A DNA stretch of 64,000 bases from Clavulina sp. PMI_390 (Eukaryota; Basidiomycota; Agaricomycetes; Cantharellales; Hydnaceae): positions 24,947 to 88,946 of the forward strand of contig WIDE01000111.1 of NCBI GenBank assembly GCA_015039315.1. The letters run 5' to 3'. A program made the translations under genes and the position numbers. Positions 1 through 11,614 of the stretch are shown piece by piece (the stretch's first letter is position 1; every line of letters starts with the position of its first letter). The notes beneath the pieces were generated by a model that saw only the letters and a list, made by a program, of their open reading frames with translations, was not told where the DNA came from and searched no databases.

Positions 1-54
1 GCCACGTTACAACCTAGAGATCCTCCAACAATGACTCCCTGCTCCCCGCCCTTA

Positions 55-141
55 GACTCACCTGGACGCAATTGGCTAGCGCGTCTGATTCCAAAAAAGG
101 AAATTATCAGGAGGCTGTGTGTTCAAGTCACACGGGGGTCA
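55..141 (+). tRNA. tRNA-Trp(CCA)-like element with short intron, possibly degenerate
   Basis: The 3' two thirds fold as a tRNA. There is a D-arm (ACGC, AATTGGCTA loop, GCGC; one A-C mismatch) and an anticodon stem TCTGA/TCAGG around TTCCAAA, which gives anticodon CCA (Trp) plus an extra segment of about 11 bases fitting a canonical intron. A perfect T-arm follows (GTGTG, TTCAAGT, CACAC), then acceptor strand GGGGGTC and discriminator A. The 5' side is odd. GACTCAC at 55 pairs with one A-G mismatch but leaves two bases too many before the D-arm, while GACTCCC at 33 pairs better but lies about 20 bases too far out. It may be a functional tRNA with unusual spacing, or a pseudogene with a small duplication at its 5' end. 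Confidence 0.45.
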
Positions 142-145
142 TACC

Positions 146-150
146 TTTTT
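146..150 (+). terminator. RNA polymerase III T-run
   Basis: Five T residues start four bases after the discriminator of the tRNA-like element, as expected for Pol III termination. This supports the tRNA reading but is a short signal by itself. Confidence 0.4.
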
Positions 151-2626
151 GCGTGGAGGCAGTCTTTTGGACGGGGTTTGGTCCAACTTTTGGCCGTGAG
201 ACCTCTGACCAGCCGCCAATTAATCTCTCCCACAGTCCTTCGTGACATGTTCGTGGTGCATTTCATTTCAGCTATCCTATAGGTCCCACGCTTACACAAC
301 GACTGGTAGAGGCGGGGTACGAGGAGGGGATGTACCACAATAAAAGACAACAACCTTGCGACGACCTTCCCTCACATCCTCTCATGAGCATTCGATTATT
401 GATTTGATTAAAGGACACTGTAAATGCTGATTTCCGTTTTCCGTCTCAATTATACGGATACAACAGGCTAGAAAGACTTCTACCAATGGCCTCCCTCAAC
501 CAACCTCACGACTCGGCACAGCAGCCCCGATGGTTTGCAGATAGCACACAGTATTGTTCTTGAACCCCACAGAGCTAAAATTAAAAGCATTGCTTTAATA
601 CAATAGCCTTCCCTTATCTTGGCGTAAAATCACCCGGCTTAGGAGTCCAACTTACCACAGAGGAATAGCTTCTATACGATGTCTCGATTGTCAAGATCAA
701 TGTAACAGATGTTCCATGTTCTGCAGAATTTTATTGAGCGCTAGGTGGGCAGACCGCACTCCAACACAAAGCCAGTTGCAATTCCTGGCCATACTCTTCC
801 GAGATGTTTCGCCGTGTCAGAGTTTGGGTGGAGTAGCCGGTCCGACGCCTGTACTAATCACCCATAGAGCCCTGGTTCCATATCGATCTTACCCAAGAGT
901 GACGGCCCTTTCTGCGCTAGCGTCTTCAATCTATCAAATCATAAATGACCTTTCCAGCGTCCAGCTTGCGGATCTCAGAGCCTTGAGAGGCAGACATCTC
1001 GTGAGATGGATACGATACATGAAAGCTCTCAACAAAGTCCATGTCGCCAAACTCAAGTAACACGGCTTGCGACGGCCGTCTCTTTGTCAGACCGTGAGCT
1101 CTCAAACGGCGATCACTCTCCTAAACGAACTCATGAACCCGACACTTGGCTCGCGACTCCCGCACTAAAGAGAAGCGAGCCGGGATCTTTGCAGCCCATC
1201 GGACGTTTCATCTCAGACTTCCCGGCCTACTCACGCCTCGGCCTCTGGGCTCAAACTTTTCCTGTAATTTAGGTGCGCTAATTCCCGACTGTAGCAGTTG
1301 GGCTCCCAAATCTTCACCATCAGACGAGGTGCATTTCATCAACAGTGGAGCGCCTGTCCGCTTTCATCATCATAGTCCTCCGAGATTTATTAATACCCGC
1401 TCCTAGGGAACACAAGGAAGCGCTCCTTCTGAGTAACCTCTTGGCAGCTACCAGAGGACGATCCCGAGTGAATGGCTCTCTAGCGGGGCCGAAGTGAATC
1501 CCAACAAACCATAACAACCACCGCCCACACCCTTTCATTGCATCGAACCAAACCACCTGTTAATTCCAATTCTACCTCGTCTGTTGTCCTGGTGGCACAT
1601 TTCTCCCACTGATCTGCTTCATTTTTGGTCGATGCCATTGATCTGCATATACCTGCCCGCACTGTGCCATACACGCCCGCAAAGAAGCGAAATGACTGCT
1701 TTGCCGCAATGCAACATGTGTTGAACCACTGCTAGCGAGTACATTCTGCGCTAGACGGTCGACTACTCGTACGTACTATAATGGACGTAACACGTCGCCA
1801 AGCTGGCCAAAGAGCGGCCACTTTGTATCATCTCTCCTGTCATTGTACGCCTTCCCAAGAACCTCTCTACAACCTCGTTTACGGCTTCGTTTACGACGAC
1901 TTCCTTTCCGACTAGTACTGATCCTCTTCTATTATCGGTGCCGGCCGACCCTTCGATCAGTCAACGGACGCTTCTGGTATCCCAACGACGCCACAGTGCG
2001 GGATGCTTCACACAAGCTCACAACCGGGGTCCGAGAAGTATTCCTCGATCAAAATTGATAATCCTCCATCAGAACTATAGTACTTGTCCTCGGGTGACTC
2101 TTTGGCTTGACCAAGTGAGACATGTATCTGGCCCAAGCGTCCTCGCACCTGCAGCAAAAACGACTGCGTTGTGCTCTGATGTGATTGCTCCCGTATCACC
2201 CTTGTCGACAGGCTGTGCAAATGGCGGCTGCAATGTGCATGCCAACACGAGTGTCATTTGTTCATAGGATCTTCAGTGCCCGAGCAGCATACAGCATCCG
2301 ACGGCGCTCCCGTCGCTTCCGTGAGCTTCCTTCCGTCCCCCCGCATCCGACTCCCATTGGCATCCTTTGCGACGAGGCTTCGCATAACGCAATACCCCCT
2401 CTGGTAGTCATTCGAGTGCACCGCCTCAATTCAGAAACACTTCTCGTAAAGCTTTTCTGTAAAGTGGCTTGGCAGTCGGCAATTGTTAGCTCTGCGACAA
2501 ACTAGCCTTCATGCTTCGATCGTAAAGAGCTTCCCCCTCGTCGTCGACATTTCAAAAAGCACTGCCTTGATTCAATCACTTGTCGAGACGACTGCCAGAT
2601 CGAGAGGTCCATGAAGCACTTTACGG

Positions 2627-2633
2627 TATAAAA
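2627..2633 (+). promoter_or_regulatory. TATA box of the Egh16-like gene
   Basis: TATAAAA lies 149 bases before the start codon and is followed by a C/T-rich leader typical of strongly expressed fungal genes. No other TATA-like match lies closer to the start codon. Confidence 0.5.
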
Positions 2634-2775
2634 GGACGACGGCTCGAGTCTCCAGTCTCTACAACACAACCTTCCACACTCTTCTTCCTCTTGTGCTGGT
2701 CACCCCTTCTCTTCTCATCGCCGGTCGATTCATCACTTGTTTCTTCTTTTTCCAACCCCTTTCATAACCATCATC

Positions 2776-3741
2776 ATGCGTGCCTCCTCATTCACTTCGA
2801 TCGCTCTCGCCTTCCTCTCCTTCCGTCTCGTGGCTGGCCACGGTGCCCTCACCCAAGTCAAAGGCGCTAATGGTATCAACGCCGCTGGATTTGGTATCCT
2901 CGCTTCCACTCCCCGAACGGGTTCTTCCCCCAATCCATTCGAGCAAGACACATCGGTCATCCGTGATAACGCGATCAAGACTGGCAAGACCGACGTGTGC
3001 GGTAGCACAAAGGCTGGTGGCAATAACGATGTCGCTACGCAACTTGCTGGTAAGTGTTATATCTCCAGGCTAAGATACCCTCATTCACCATGCTTTCCTC
3101 TCGATGCAGCTGCCGAGACTGCCGGTCTCCCATCGATGGATGCCTCTGGAACTGTGAACATGGTCCTCCACCAGGTCAACCAAGATGGTGCTGGGTGCGT
3201 ACCTCTTCCTTGTTAGCTTCCTCATCAACTGACATGGCCTCCAATAGTCCCTACACCTGCGAAATCTCGACTGATGGCACTGGCGCAAACTTTGTAAAGA
3301 TGGACGTCACTCAGAATGTCCCTGGCTTCCTGTCGCTGTCCACCGCCAAGGCAACCGACTTTAACCTCGTCGCCACCGCTCCTGCGTGAGTTTTTGCCTG
3401 CTCTCTCAGATATCTTCACAGTTTCTGACAGCGATACCCTTCTACAGCGGCACAACCTGCTCCGGTGGCAGCACTGGAACCGCATGCCTCGTCCGTTGCC
3501 GAAATAACGCTCTTGCAGGTCCCTTTGGTGGATGTGTTGCTGGTCAGTACTTGGACCAGTAACAGGATGAACGACTGAAACTAATATCTCTTATACAGTC
3601 ACCGACGCTTCTGGAGGCACCACTGGCACCACCGCCACGACCAACTCTACCGTCAACGCTGTCACTGGCGGGTCGGCCCCGGCTGGAAAGCGCCCCATCA
3701 AGTCCCGCATCGTCGGTCGCGCTCTCAACTACTGGGTCTAA
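2776..3741 (+). CDS. Secreted Egh16/Gas1-like protein
   Basis: The encoded protein is about 235 residues in several exons and begins with a signal peptide (MRASSFTSIALAFLSFRLVAG, cut near GHG). The body starts HGALTQVKGANG, continues with the 'GFGI...TPR' stretch and the 'FEQDTSVI' segment, and has paired cysteines, as in the Egh16-like virulence factor family (Gas1/MAS1/Egh16H). Those proteins are known from appressoria of plant-infecting fungi, and their biochemical activity is not established. Exon 1 ends at 3049 (GTAAGT), and later exons encode TCEISTDGTG, a CSGGSTGTACLVRC cysteine cluster and a Ser/Thr-rich tail. The tail has no clear GPI site, ending in a basic then NYWV segment. The start is the first ATG after the TATA box. 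Family confidence is high; function in this organism is unknown. Confidence 0.8.
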
Positions 3742-4151
3742 GCTGGGACGGAAAAAGGCGAATGGCAAAGCGGTACCTTGCGCGCTCTACCAAAATTTAC
3801 TAGCTAGCCAGTAGAAGCAAGGAGGAAACTTGCAATGCCTTTCATTTTTACTCGCGATTCATATGGACACTACCTCTCATTTACCTCTTGTACTTATAAC
3901 TGTTGTTTACCACCTCGACGGATGTATAAATTTTTGAAGTCCATTCAAGTTTGAGATGCTGTAGTGATCAAGTTGCGTCGTTGGGGGGCAGAGCTCTGGA
4001 TACTGTCTGGGCAGCCACTGTATTGACGGCTGTTGACGCGGACCTACTCACTTTCTTGTGGCCGAGCTGCCGTTACCAGGTGCTCTCCTCCTCAAGCCAA
4101 ATCGTTACATCCTACCGTAAACATACGCTCGGGTTGCATTAAGAGTGGGGC
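3742..4151. other. Intergenic, Egh16-like to MIP1
   Basis: The 3' flank of one gene and the 5' flank of the next, both on the plus strand. I see no conserved coding frame and no RNA gene. Confidence 0.5.
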
Positions 4152-7100
4152 ATGCGCCCCACCAGATTCTCGCTGTCGCGTCGGAACGCGTCCTTTGCTG
4201 CCTTCTATCACGTCTGCTGTCGGGGCTTGACGACGCAAGCCGCCCCAAAGGCCGTACCGTTATCTACGAGCCGGGCACAACCTCCTACCGACTCACTCGC
4301 TCGTCCAAGTGCGAATGACAATGTTTTCTGTGAGTGATACTCCTCCCAACCAGTGATTCATGACTCAAACTATGCTATTTCAGCCAGCCCACCCGTAGGT
4401 AAGAAAGCGACACGACTACACCGTCGCATATACTCACTGACTTGCAACTTCCATAGTCTCTCGCAATCAAGTTGGTGTACAGCTGCTCTGGAAGAATCTT
4501 CATGAGCAGGTATTCCCTAGCCCGTCCACTCCCCCACCTCCTCAAACCTACGTCCAGATGGCACGAGACCACCTAGAATCGCACGATCTGGATCCTTCAA
4601 AGGCCTCAACGTCTCCGCACGTCGAGCTTGATCTCCCACGGCTCCAAGGCGAGAACATTGACGAGCACTTTCACCGCCTTGGGACTGCAGCTGCAGAGCC
4701 TGCTCGATCCATGTCCAAGACTCTCGCCGCTGCAACGCTTCCTCCTGTTCCTGATGAATGGATTCATGAGTCTGGCTGGACCAAATACAACTCTGATGGG
4801 TCTTTCGAGTTTGTAGAGGACCTGGGAGACGAAGCGCTCATCACCTTTGATGTGGAGACGATGCCAAACTACTCAAACTACGCAATAATCGCTGCTGCAG
4901 CAACACCGACGGCGTGGTACATCTGGCTATCCCCTTGGTTGCTTGGGCGCGATTCCAACCCTTTCCATCTCATCCCCATGGGCTCGCCAAAACAAGACCG
5001 TATCATTGTAGGACATAATGTGTCCTACGATCGCGCGCGCATTGCAGAGGAGTACAACCTCGAACAAACCAAGAACCGTTTTATTGATACGATGGCGCTC
5101 CACGTCGCTGTACGAGGCATCTCGTCCCCACAGCGACCATCCTGGATGAGGTGGAGAAAGGAAAAGCGCGAGCAGAAGGAGATGAACGCAGAGGCACTTT
5201 CAAGTCTGCGGCGAATCGCGAGGCGCACCGAGGCTAATGTGCGGAGGGAAAAGGACGCCAACCGGCAGCGTGAGCTCCAACGCGAAATGGCCGAACTCAT
5301 GGAGAGCATTTCAGACCTTGATCAAGAAGGTGGGGCCAGCACAGATTCGGATGGAGCATTAACGTGGGAGGATGTGTCGTCCCTCAGCTCCCTCGCCGAG
5401 GTCGCGCACCTCTATTGTGGTATCGACATGAACAAAGAGCCGCGTGGGGACTTCATGAAACTCACTCCAGAAGAAATCTTCTCTGATCTCGACTCGTACA
5501 TCACATACTGTGCTCAGGATGTATTTGTCACTCATTCAGTCTTCACCAAAGTCCTCCCTCTCTTCTTTAAGCAATGCCCTCACCCCGTCTCCTTTGCTGG
5601 AATGGCAGTGATGGGGAGCAGTTTCTTGCCGGTGAACGAGACGTGGCAAGAGTATATCCAAAAGGCTGAGTCGACTTATCGAGCCAGTGAGGCTGCTATC
5701 CTCAGTGCATTACGCGATTTGGCGATCGCCGCTCGCGAGTTGTTTACCTCGGGCGACTGGCAAAACGACCCTTGGCTTTCTCAGCTTGATTGGACCCCCA
5801 AATCCGTACGTCAGAACCGCCTCGCAGCACCGACTACAGACGCTTCTACTGCACCACCACCATCTCCTCCCGAAAGTGTTGTGGAATCCGACACTACCAC
5901 CGTTCCTAGCGTAGCGACGGATGGCGAGTTTGGACCACGAGCAGACGGCGTGTATGGGGTCCCTGTGTGGCTTTCTCGCCTCGCTTCTTTCGAGACGCTG
6001 AGCCCCGAGAATGAGGCCGATCTAAGCGTCATTCTTGGTCTCACCCTGCATGGCCATACGCTGTCAAAATCGACCTTGGGTTGGATGTCGAGTTGGGATG
6101 GCGCCACCGCTTCAGTGGCCCCACCCAACGGGCACTTGCTCCATGATGGCTTACTTCCTGATGTCAAGTCCGGTCAGCTCAAGAGCTCCATTTTGACAAA
6201 GAAGCAGCTCAGCAGCCTTGTTACTATGGAAAAGAGCTCAACGTCATACCGCGATGCCGTCCTGTATGAAGCCGCACGGATTGTTGCGCCTCGACGCGCT
6301 CCGGCTGGGAAAATCAAGCTTGATCCTGGCTATTGTGCCGAGAGAATGGCCGACCCAGCTTACTCGTCCCTCGATTGGTCGGTCGTCCTGTCAAAGGATC
6401 CTCCACCTTACGTCCATTTGACGAAAGCTGCGAGCAAGAAGCCCAAGGTTGCAGATACAGGGATTGTATGGCCCAAATGGTACTACGATCTCGCTGCGCC
6501 AAAGAAGGACAAGACCCCGGGTGATCTTGATCTCACCCCTCGCACGAGAGCTTCTGTCCTCTTGCTACGACTTAGCTGGCGGGGCTTTCCCTTATTTCAC
6601 TCTCGACAGCATGGCTGGACATTCCGCGTTGATCCCGAATCTTTACCTTCCCTCACTACTCGTCAGAAGCCACTGAACTTCAAGAACGAACCATCCAGTG
6701 CAGCGATCGCAAAAGAAGATCCTGATGCTGCTCTGGCAGAGGACGTCACTGAGCGAGGCTTTGCATTCTTCAAGCTGCCTCACAAGGACGGTGAAGATGC
6801 GAACGTTGGATCCCCACTTTCCAAGACATTCCTTCCTTATGCTATGGACGGTACGCTTGCGAGTCCAAACGAGATGGCTATGAAGGCTCTCCAAATGAAC
6901 GCCGAGTGCAGCTACTGGATCAGCGCGCGAGAGCGCATCATGGGCCAGATGGTGATCAACAACACGGTTGGCAAGGTTGATCTGGGTATCGCCGACTCGG
7001 GTGGACATCATTGGGGAATGATCCTTCCTCAGGTGGTCACGATGGGTGCCGTGACGCGGCGTGCGATGGAGCGCACTTGGCTGACGGCTTCAAATGCGAA

Positions 7101-8238
7101 GAAGAACCGTGTGGGCTCGGAGCTCAAGGCCATGGTGCGCGCTCCGCCTGGCTATGCTATCGTAGGCGCCGATGTCGACTCTGAGGAACTGTGGCTTGCG
7201 AGCGTCATGGGAGATGCCCAATTTGGGCTTCACGGAGCCAGTGCGCTTGGGTGGATGACTTTGGAGGGAACCAAGTCTCAAGGCACTGATCTTCATTCGA
7301 AAACAGCCAAGATCCTGGGCATCACACGAGACCAAGCGAAGATCTTCAATTACTCTCGTATCTACGGGGCCGGCAAGAAACACGCCGAGCTCCTGCTGCT
7401 CCAAGCCAACTCTTCTCTCGATCCACAAAAAGCTCGCCTCCTTGCTAATGATCTATACGCATCGACGAAAGGCAAAAAGAGCCGAAAAGGCGCGTTTGGC
7501 CAACAGTTCTGGTTTGGTGGGACGGAGAGTCTAGTTTTCAATCGTCTTGAACAAATTGCCACCTCGCACGCTCCCCAGACTCCCGCCTTGGGGTGCGGTA
7601 TCACATCTGCCCTTACAGCTCAGTACCTCGTTGCGTCGCCAGACTCTGATTTCATGCCGTCTCGTGTCAATTGGGCTGTTCAATCATCCGGTTCTGATTA
7701 CTTGCATCTTCTCCTCGTCACGATGGAGTATCTAATGCAAAAGTACGCTATCCGTGGGCGGTACCTCATCTCTGTGCACGATGAGGTGCGATACCTCGTT
7801 CGTGAGGAGGACAAGTACCGACTTGCCCTCGCACTGCAGATTGCCAATCTGTGGACGCGCAGCTTGTTTGCGTATAGGCTTGGCTTTGATGATCTCCCTC
7901 AAGGCGTCGCGTTCTTCTCGGCGGTTGACATCGACCATGTGCTCCGGAAGGAGGTGGACATGCCGTGTGTTACGCCGTCGCAGCCAATACCGATCCCACC
8001 TGGCGAGAGCGTTGACATTTACAACCTGCTGAAGACACTACCGTCACCGACCCTCGGACCCGAGGCGGCAGATGAGCCGCTCGTTGGGAACGTGGAAGGG
8101 TATGTACCCCATGATGGGCTCCGCTATCGTGCGGAAGACCCGGAGTGGCTTCAAGCCCAGGTAACAATGGAGGGCGCAGAAGTGCAGGCTCTTTGGAAGC
8201 GACTGCAAGCACGAAAGCCCGAATTGGCATTGGATTAA
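4152..8238 (+). CDS. MIP1: Mitochondrial DNA polymerase (gamma, family A)
   Basis: This replicates mitochondrial DNA. Two small 5' exons (4152-4329 and 4384-4398) join a long exon at 4457, giving about 1,324 residues. The N-terminus (MRPTRFSLSRRNASF...) is rich in Arg and Ser without acids, a mitochondrial presequence. The join restores the family motif 'VSRNQVGVQLLWKNLHEQVFP'-like just before the long exon. The 3'-5' exonuclease motifs are present: Exo I FDVET, Exo II VGHNVSYDRARI and Exo III YCAQDVFVT. The polymerase palm shows motif A GADVDSEELWLASV, motif B RDQAKIFNYSRIYGAG and motif C SVHDEVRYLV, with both catalytic Asp contexts intact. The first ATG of the long exon (4558) is internal. 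This is not the mitochondrial intermediate peptidase that is also abbreviated MIP. Confidence 0.95.
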
Positions 8239-8543
8239 TGAAGACTCTTGACGTCCAGGTTATTTATCCACTATCTATTCACTATTCGTAGTCCCAAACT
8301 GTAATCAAAATTTACCCCTCAATCAACCCCCTTTCGATATCCAGTGAACCAGGGAGGTCTGAAAACGGCCAAATAAATTCGCAAGCTAAGGAGCACAACA
8401 ATGTCATTATAAAAGTCATTACTAGTGCCCGTAGGCGATCGCGCTTCGCTGAAAGGATGCAAGCAAGTCTCGCCTTCGCCTACCCGAAGCGATCCTCCCT
8501 CAGCAAGCACGCCCATCACAAATAACCTTCCCACTACACTGCC
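8239..8543. other. Convergent intergenic region, MIP1 to lectin
   Basis: The 3' ends of two convergent genes meet here. I see no gene; it should hold both transcript ends. Confidence 0.5.
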
Positions 8544-10249
8544 TTAGAACCTCTTGCTATCCCATGTCGAGTACTTTTTGGTGTAGGGAGCCGCCAACCT
8601 GGCGCCATATGCTCTCCAACCAACGACACCAACAGCAACAATCGCAGCGAGGAAAACAAGACGGAGAAGGAGAGAGAACAAAGAGCTGAAGAAGCCGCCC
8701 TTCGAAGCGGGGGCTTTTCCAGACCACGATGAGCTGCTGGACATCCCAGCGAGGTCGGTGTTGATTAGAATGGAGTTGGTTGCTACTGATATGATACTAG
8801 AGTGGAAGTGCCGCTTCTTAGGATCAAGGTAATGACGTCACATGAAACGGAGACCAGTAGACTTACTCGTGAGCTTCTGAGACCTCTCCTGTCAGAGCCG
8901 AGAAGCCGAGGAAGGGAGATGGGGGGAGTCTGGGGTTGTCGAGAGTGAAGCAAGGAGTCCACTCGTCATCTATGGGGACATCAGCCAGGGCAACTCGGAC
9001 TAGTGTAAGTGAACGTACAGGCTTTGTACTGAAGCTTGACCTGGTAGGAGGATATTATTGTAAGGATGAGAAAGTGAGGGGGAGACGAAAATGGCACATA
9101 CATCCAACCATTTCCCTTTCAGGTAGGTTATCCTCATTTTTGTCGGGATCTCTAGCCCGCGCACGTTAGCCTATAAAGGAAAACTTGTCAATAGGAGGCT
9201 CAACAACTTATGACCCGAGAAATTTACCGAGCAGGCGGCAGTGATAGTCTTATCGCCATCGTTGCCAACGTCATAATGGGTCTGTCCATCGCCGACCATT
9301 GCTGATATCCGAGGGAAAGCGTAGGTATGGTGAGAATTGGGGAATCTGGCAGAGAATCGTCAGATGAATAGCATATATGGCGGGATAGAGAAGACCAACG
9401 TGTCAATGAAGATGCCAACACCCTCAAAGTTATCTATTGTGTACATTGGATGGCGAAGCAAAGCTCAGGAGCGGAGACCCTTGTGAATGGAGGGAACACG
9501 CACCTTCGAACCCAAAGACTGGGCCAGACTGAGCTCGCCTGCTGGTTAGCCATACGGCCATTCCATCTCCAGCCAAATGAGATGAAGCACCGGAAATCTA
9601 TAGAGAAAGGCTAAGGAATGTGGCGGGGGTGAAGGTTGAGGAAATTGGGGACCTTGAACTCTACGTCAATCTGAAAGTTTGCTGTCTAAAGGAGGGTGTG
9701 AGGCGGTGGGGTATCTCATACACGAAGCTGATGCGTACTGTGAGGGGAAGTCGAGACCATAGCCAGCCAGTTTCTGATGGGCGGTCTTGTGTCAACTAAA
9801 TACGTGGAATTAGTAGGACGCGGCGGTGCGGATATACTATAAATACTTACACGAATATGCTTGTTCGTGTTCTACACATTAAACGAGAGACGTGAGTAGC
9901 ACAACCACAGGTTTCCCCCTCCTTTAACTTACGACATAGGCATCAGCACCAAATGAGAACCACCTGTCGGGATGAGAAGAACAATGGTAAATCTAGCTGC
10001 TTTAGTACGCCCAAATGCTGTATTCCCACCTATTTTGAAGATCTTGATCAACGTAAGGAGCAAATATCGAGTGGGTTCTGATTTGGACACTCTGGACGCG
10101 CGCCACGACAACTTAGTCTCGTTATTGTGCGTCAAAGTTAAGCCACATACAGAGTCAATGACGGTGTGCACGTTTTCGGGGGTGACTTCGAGAGCGTTAA
10201 CTACGGCGCTCAGCGCGAGAAGTGATGATGCTAATATTTGCGCGAGCAT
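8544..10249 (-). CDS. L-type lectin cargo receptor (VIP36/ERGIC-53/Emp46-47 type)
   Basis: A type I membrane protein of about 345 residues that should bind high-mannose glycoproteins and ferry them between ER and Golgi. It is cut into about a dozen short exons, so no single frame shows it. Joining the exons gives a signal peptide (MLAQILASSLLALSAVVNA), then RTHSIFAPYVDQDLQNRW, the NTNKHIRLTQDRP and GWLWSRLPLT motifs, GDGMAVWLT, NFEGVGIFIDTFPN, FPRISAMVGDG, KLQYKAYDEWTPCF and GFSALTGEVSEAHDIISV. This is the full carbohydrate-recognition domain in family order, including the Asp/Asn region that binds calcium and sugar. A short Ser-rich linker, one membrane helix (LFSLLLRLVFLAAIVAVGVV) and a short tail ending in KRF follow. 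VIP36 ends KRFY and ERGIC-53 ends KKFF, so the tail probably carries an ER-exit signal. The start is the ATG before the signal peptide. The last exon alone can be mistaken for a 66-residue protein. Confidence 0.9.
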
Positions 10250-11614
10250 AGCAGAATGAGCGGGCGGGTGTTTGTGACGAAGGCCGCAAAATCCTGCGGA
10301 TACACATGCCACAACAAGTCACAATTGACTTTTCTTGGCACTCATGTTCGTCGCTTCAACTCAAACTGTATGATTGCAGACATGATTAGAGTGAAAATGG
10401 ATCCACTATGAAACATCTCCTCCCCTCATGCAACTCACGCTATCTCTCTCCAAATGATATAAAGTCTTTGCAGTATGCCTAACTTCTTGCGACCGTGCGA
10501 CGGCAGAGAAGGAAACCAACCACGCCAACAGTCTATCCAAAGCATGTAACGATATATGATCTTTGACTAGACGTGGCTGTAACTCTATGCTCCAGAACCA
10601 CACCATCCGTTGCATCTGCACGAAAGGGGAGCTCTCTGCATCCGCCTCTCCCTCTTTTCGAATATTGTGGTACAGCGACACACATTCGAAACCGTTCCCG
10701 ACCAATTCCACTCGTGGTATATGTATAAGAGTGAAGTAAATGGAACCGGAGGGTCTTGGATATCTGAAAGTGTCGAATGTCATGGGGAAGGAAGCTCTGA
10801 TTTTAGCGGAACAGCTGCTCATCAAGGCGCTGCACCGAGGCACTCCCTCTACTGTATCAAACGAAGCATGGCGAGGATAGTTTTGTAAATATATATCACT
10901 TCCACAACACACGAAGACTACCATCGGCGAGAAACGCCGCTGGGAGTATGAAGTGGGGAATGGTATCTTCTGAGACCTTCACACGTTGGAAGAACATTTG
11001 ATAATGGCTGATATTTCCGAGCTATTGTTTTAAGGGCCATGTGGACCATCCATTATTCAGGGCATCTTAAGAGTAAACCCGCTTCTCAGGATGGTGCTTG
11101 GGAAAGGGATATACACATATGATCAAAAGGCTTCGAGCAGATCATTAACAAGTTGCACGACAATGTGCGCGGTCAATGTACCTATCTATAGTACCTCAGA
11201 GGTTATGTAGAGGTCTTTGGAAGATCACCCGGCCCTACAATTCATTCAATATTATGCGGACGAATACAAACTTGTTGCTGGCTGTGTAAAGCTATTTGAG
11301 CCAAAGCAATCATTTATTCACCTACGTTTCTCCTAGCGTCGGCAAACTGACTTTATAGCAGATGCTGGAGCCCAACTCTGGACACGAATGAATCTAACTA
11401 AGTGTTGATTGTACGCAGGAGCGACTCACTCGAACTAGCCGCGGCCCAAAAGATCGACCGCCCCGAATTTATTCCAAGCTCTTCTTCCTAGACCTCGTGT
11501 GATGATCATGTTTTAATATGGCATACAGTTCCTCCCCTTGCGCTACCGCCATAAGTATATCGATATGCTAGACAATCGACCGTTTGGCTTCCTCGTAAGA
11601 CTCCTTGACCTACC
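10250..11614. other. Divergent intergenic region, lectin to first GH76 gene
   Basis: Two divergent promoters must lie here. An open minus-strand frame of 172 codons (10406-10924) has no recognisable domain or neighbouring exons, and I do not call it a gene. Confidence 0.45.

Larger units (their letters stand above)
1..2626. other. Gene-poor left flank
   Basis: Only short unrelated open frames occur here, with no conserved domain, no signal peptide and no pairing of splice sites that joins them into a protein I recognise. The tRNA-like element near the left edge is annotated separately. The last part of the stretch must hold the promoter of the Egh16-like gene. Confidence 0.5.

Noticed and set aside
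4152..8238. MIP1 as a marker of the mating-type (HD) locus
   Set aside because: The marker linked to that locus is mitochondrial intermediate peptidase, whereas this gene is the mitochondrial DNA polymerase; no homeodomain genes are present.
8544..8744. Stand-alone 66-residue membrane protein
   Set aside because: Its frame joins in phase to the L-type lectin exons upstream, so it is the last exon of that gene.
10406..10924. 172-codon minus-strand open frame
   Set aside because: No recognisable motif, no signal peptide, no consistent splice partners, and an overlapping frame on the other strand; likely chance.
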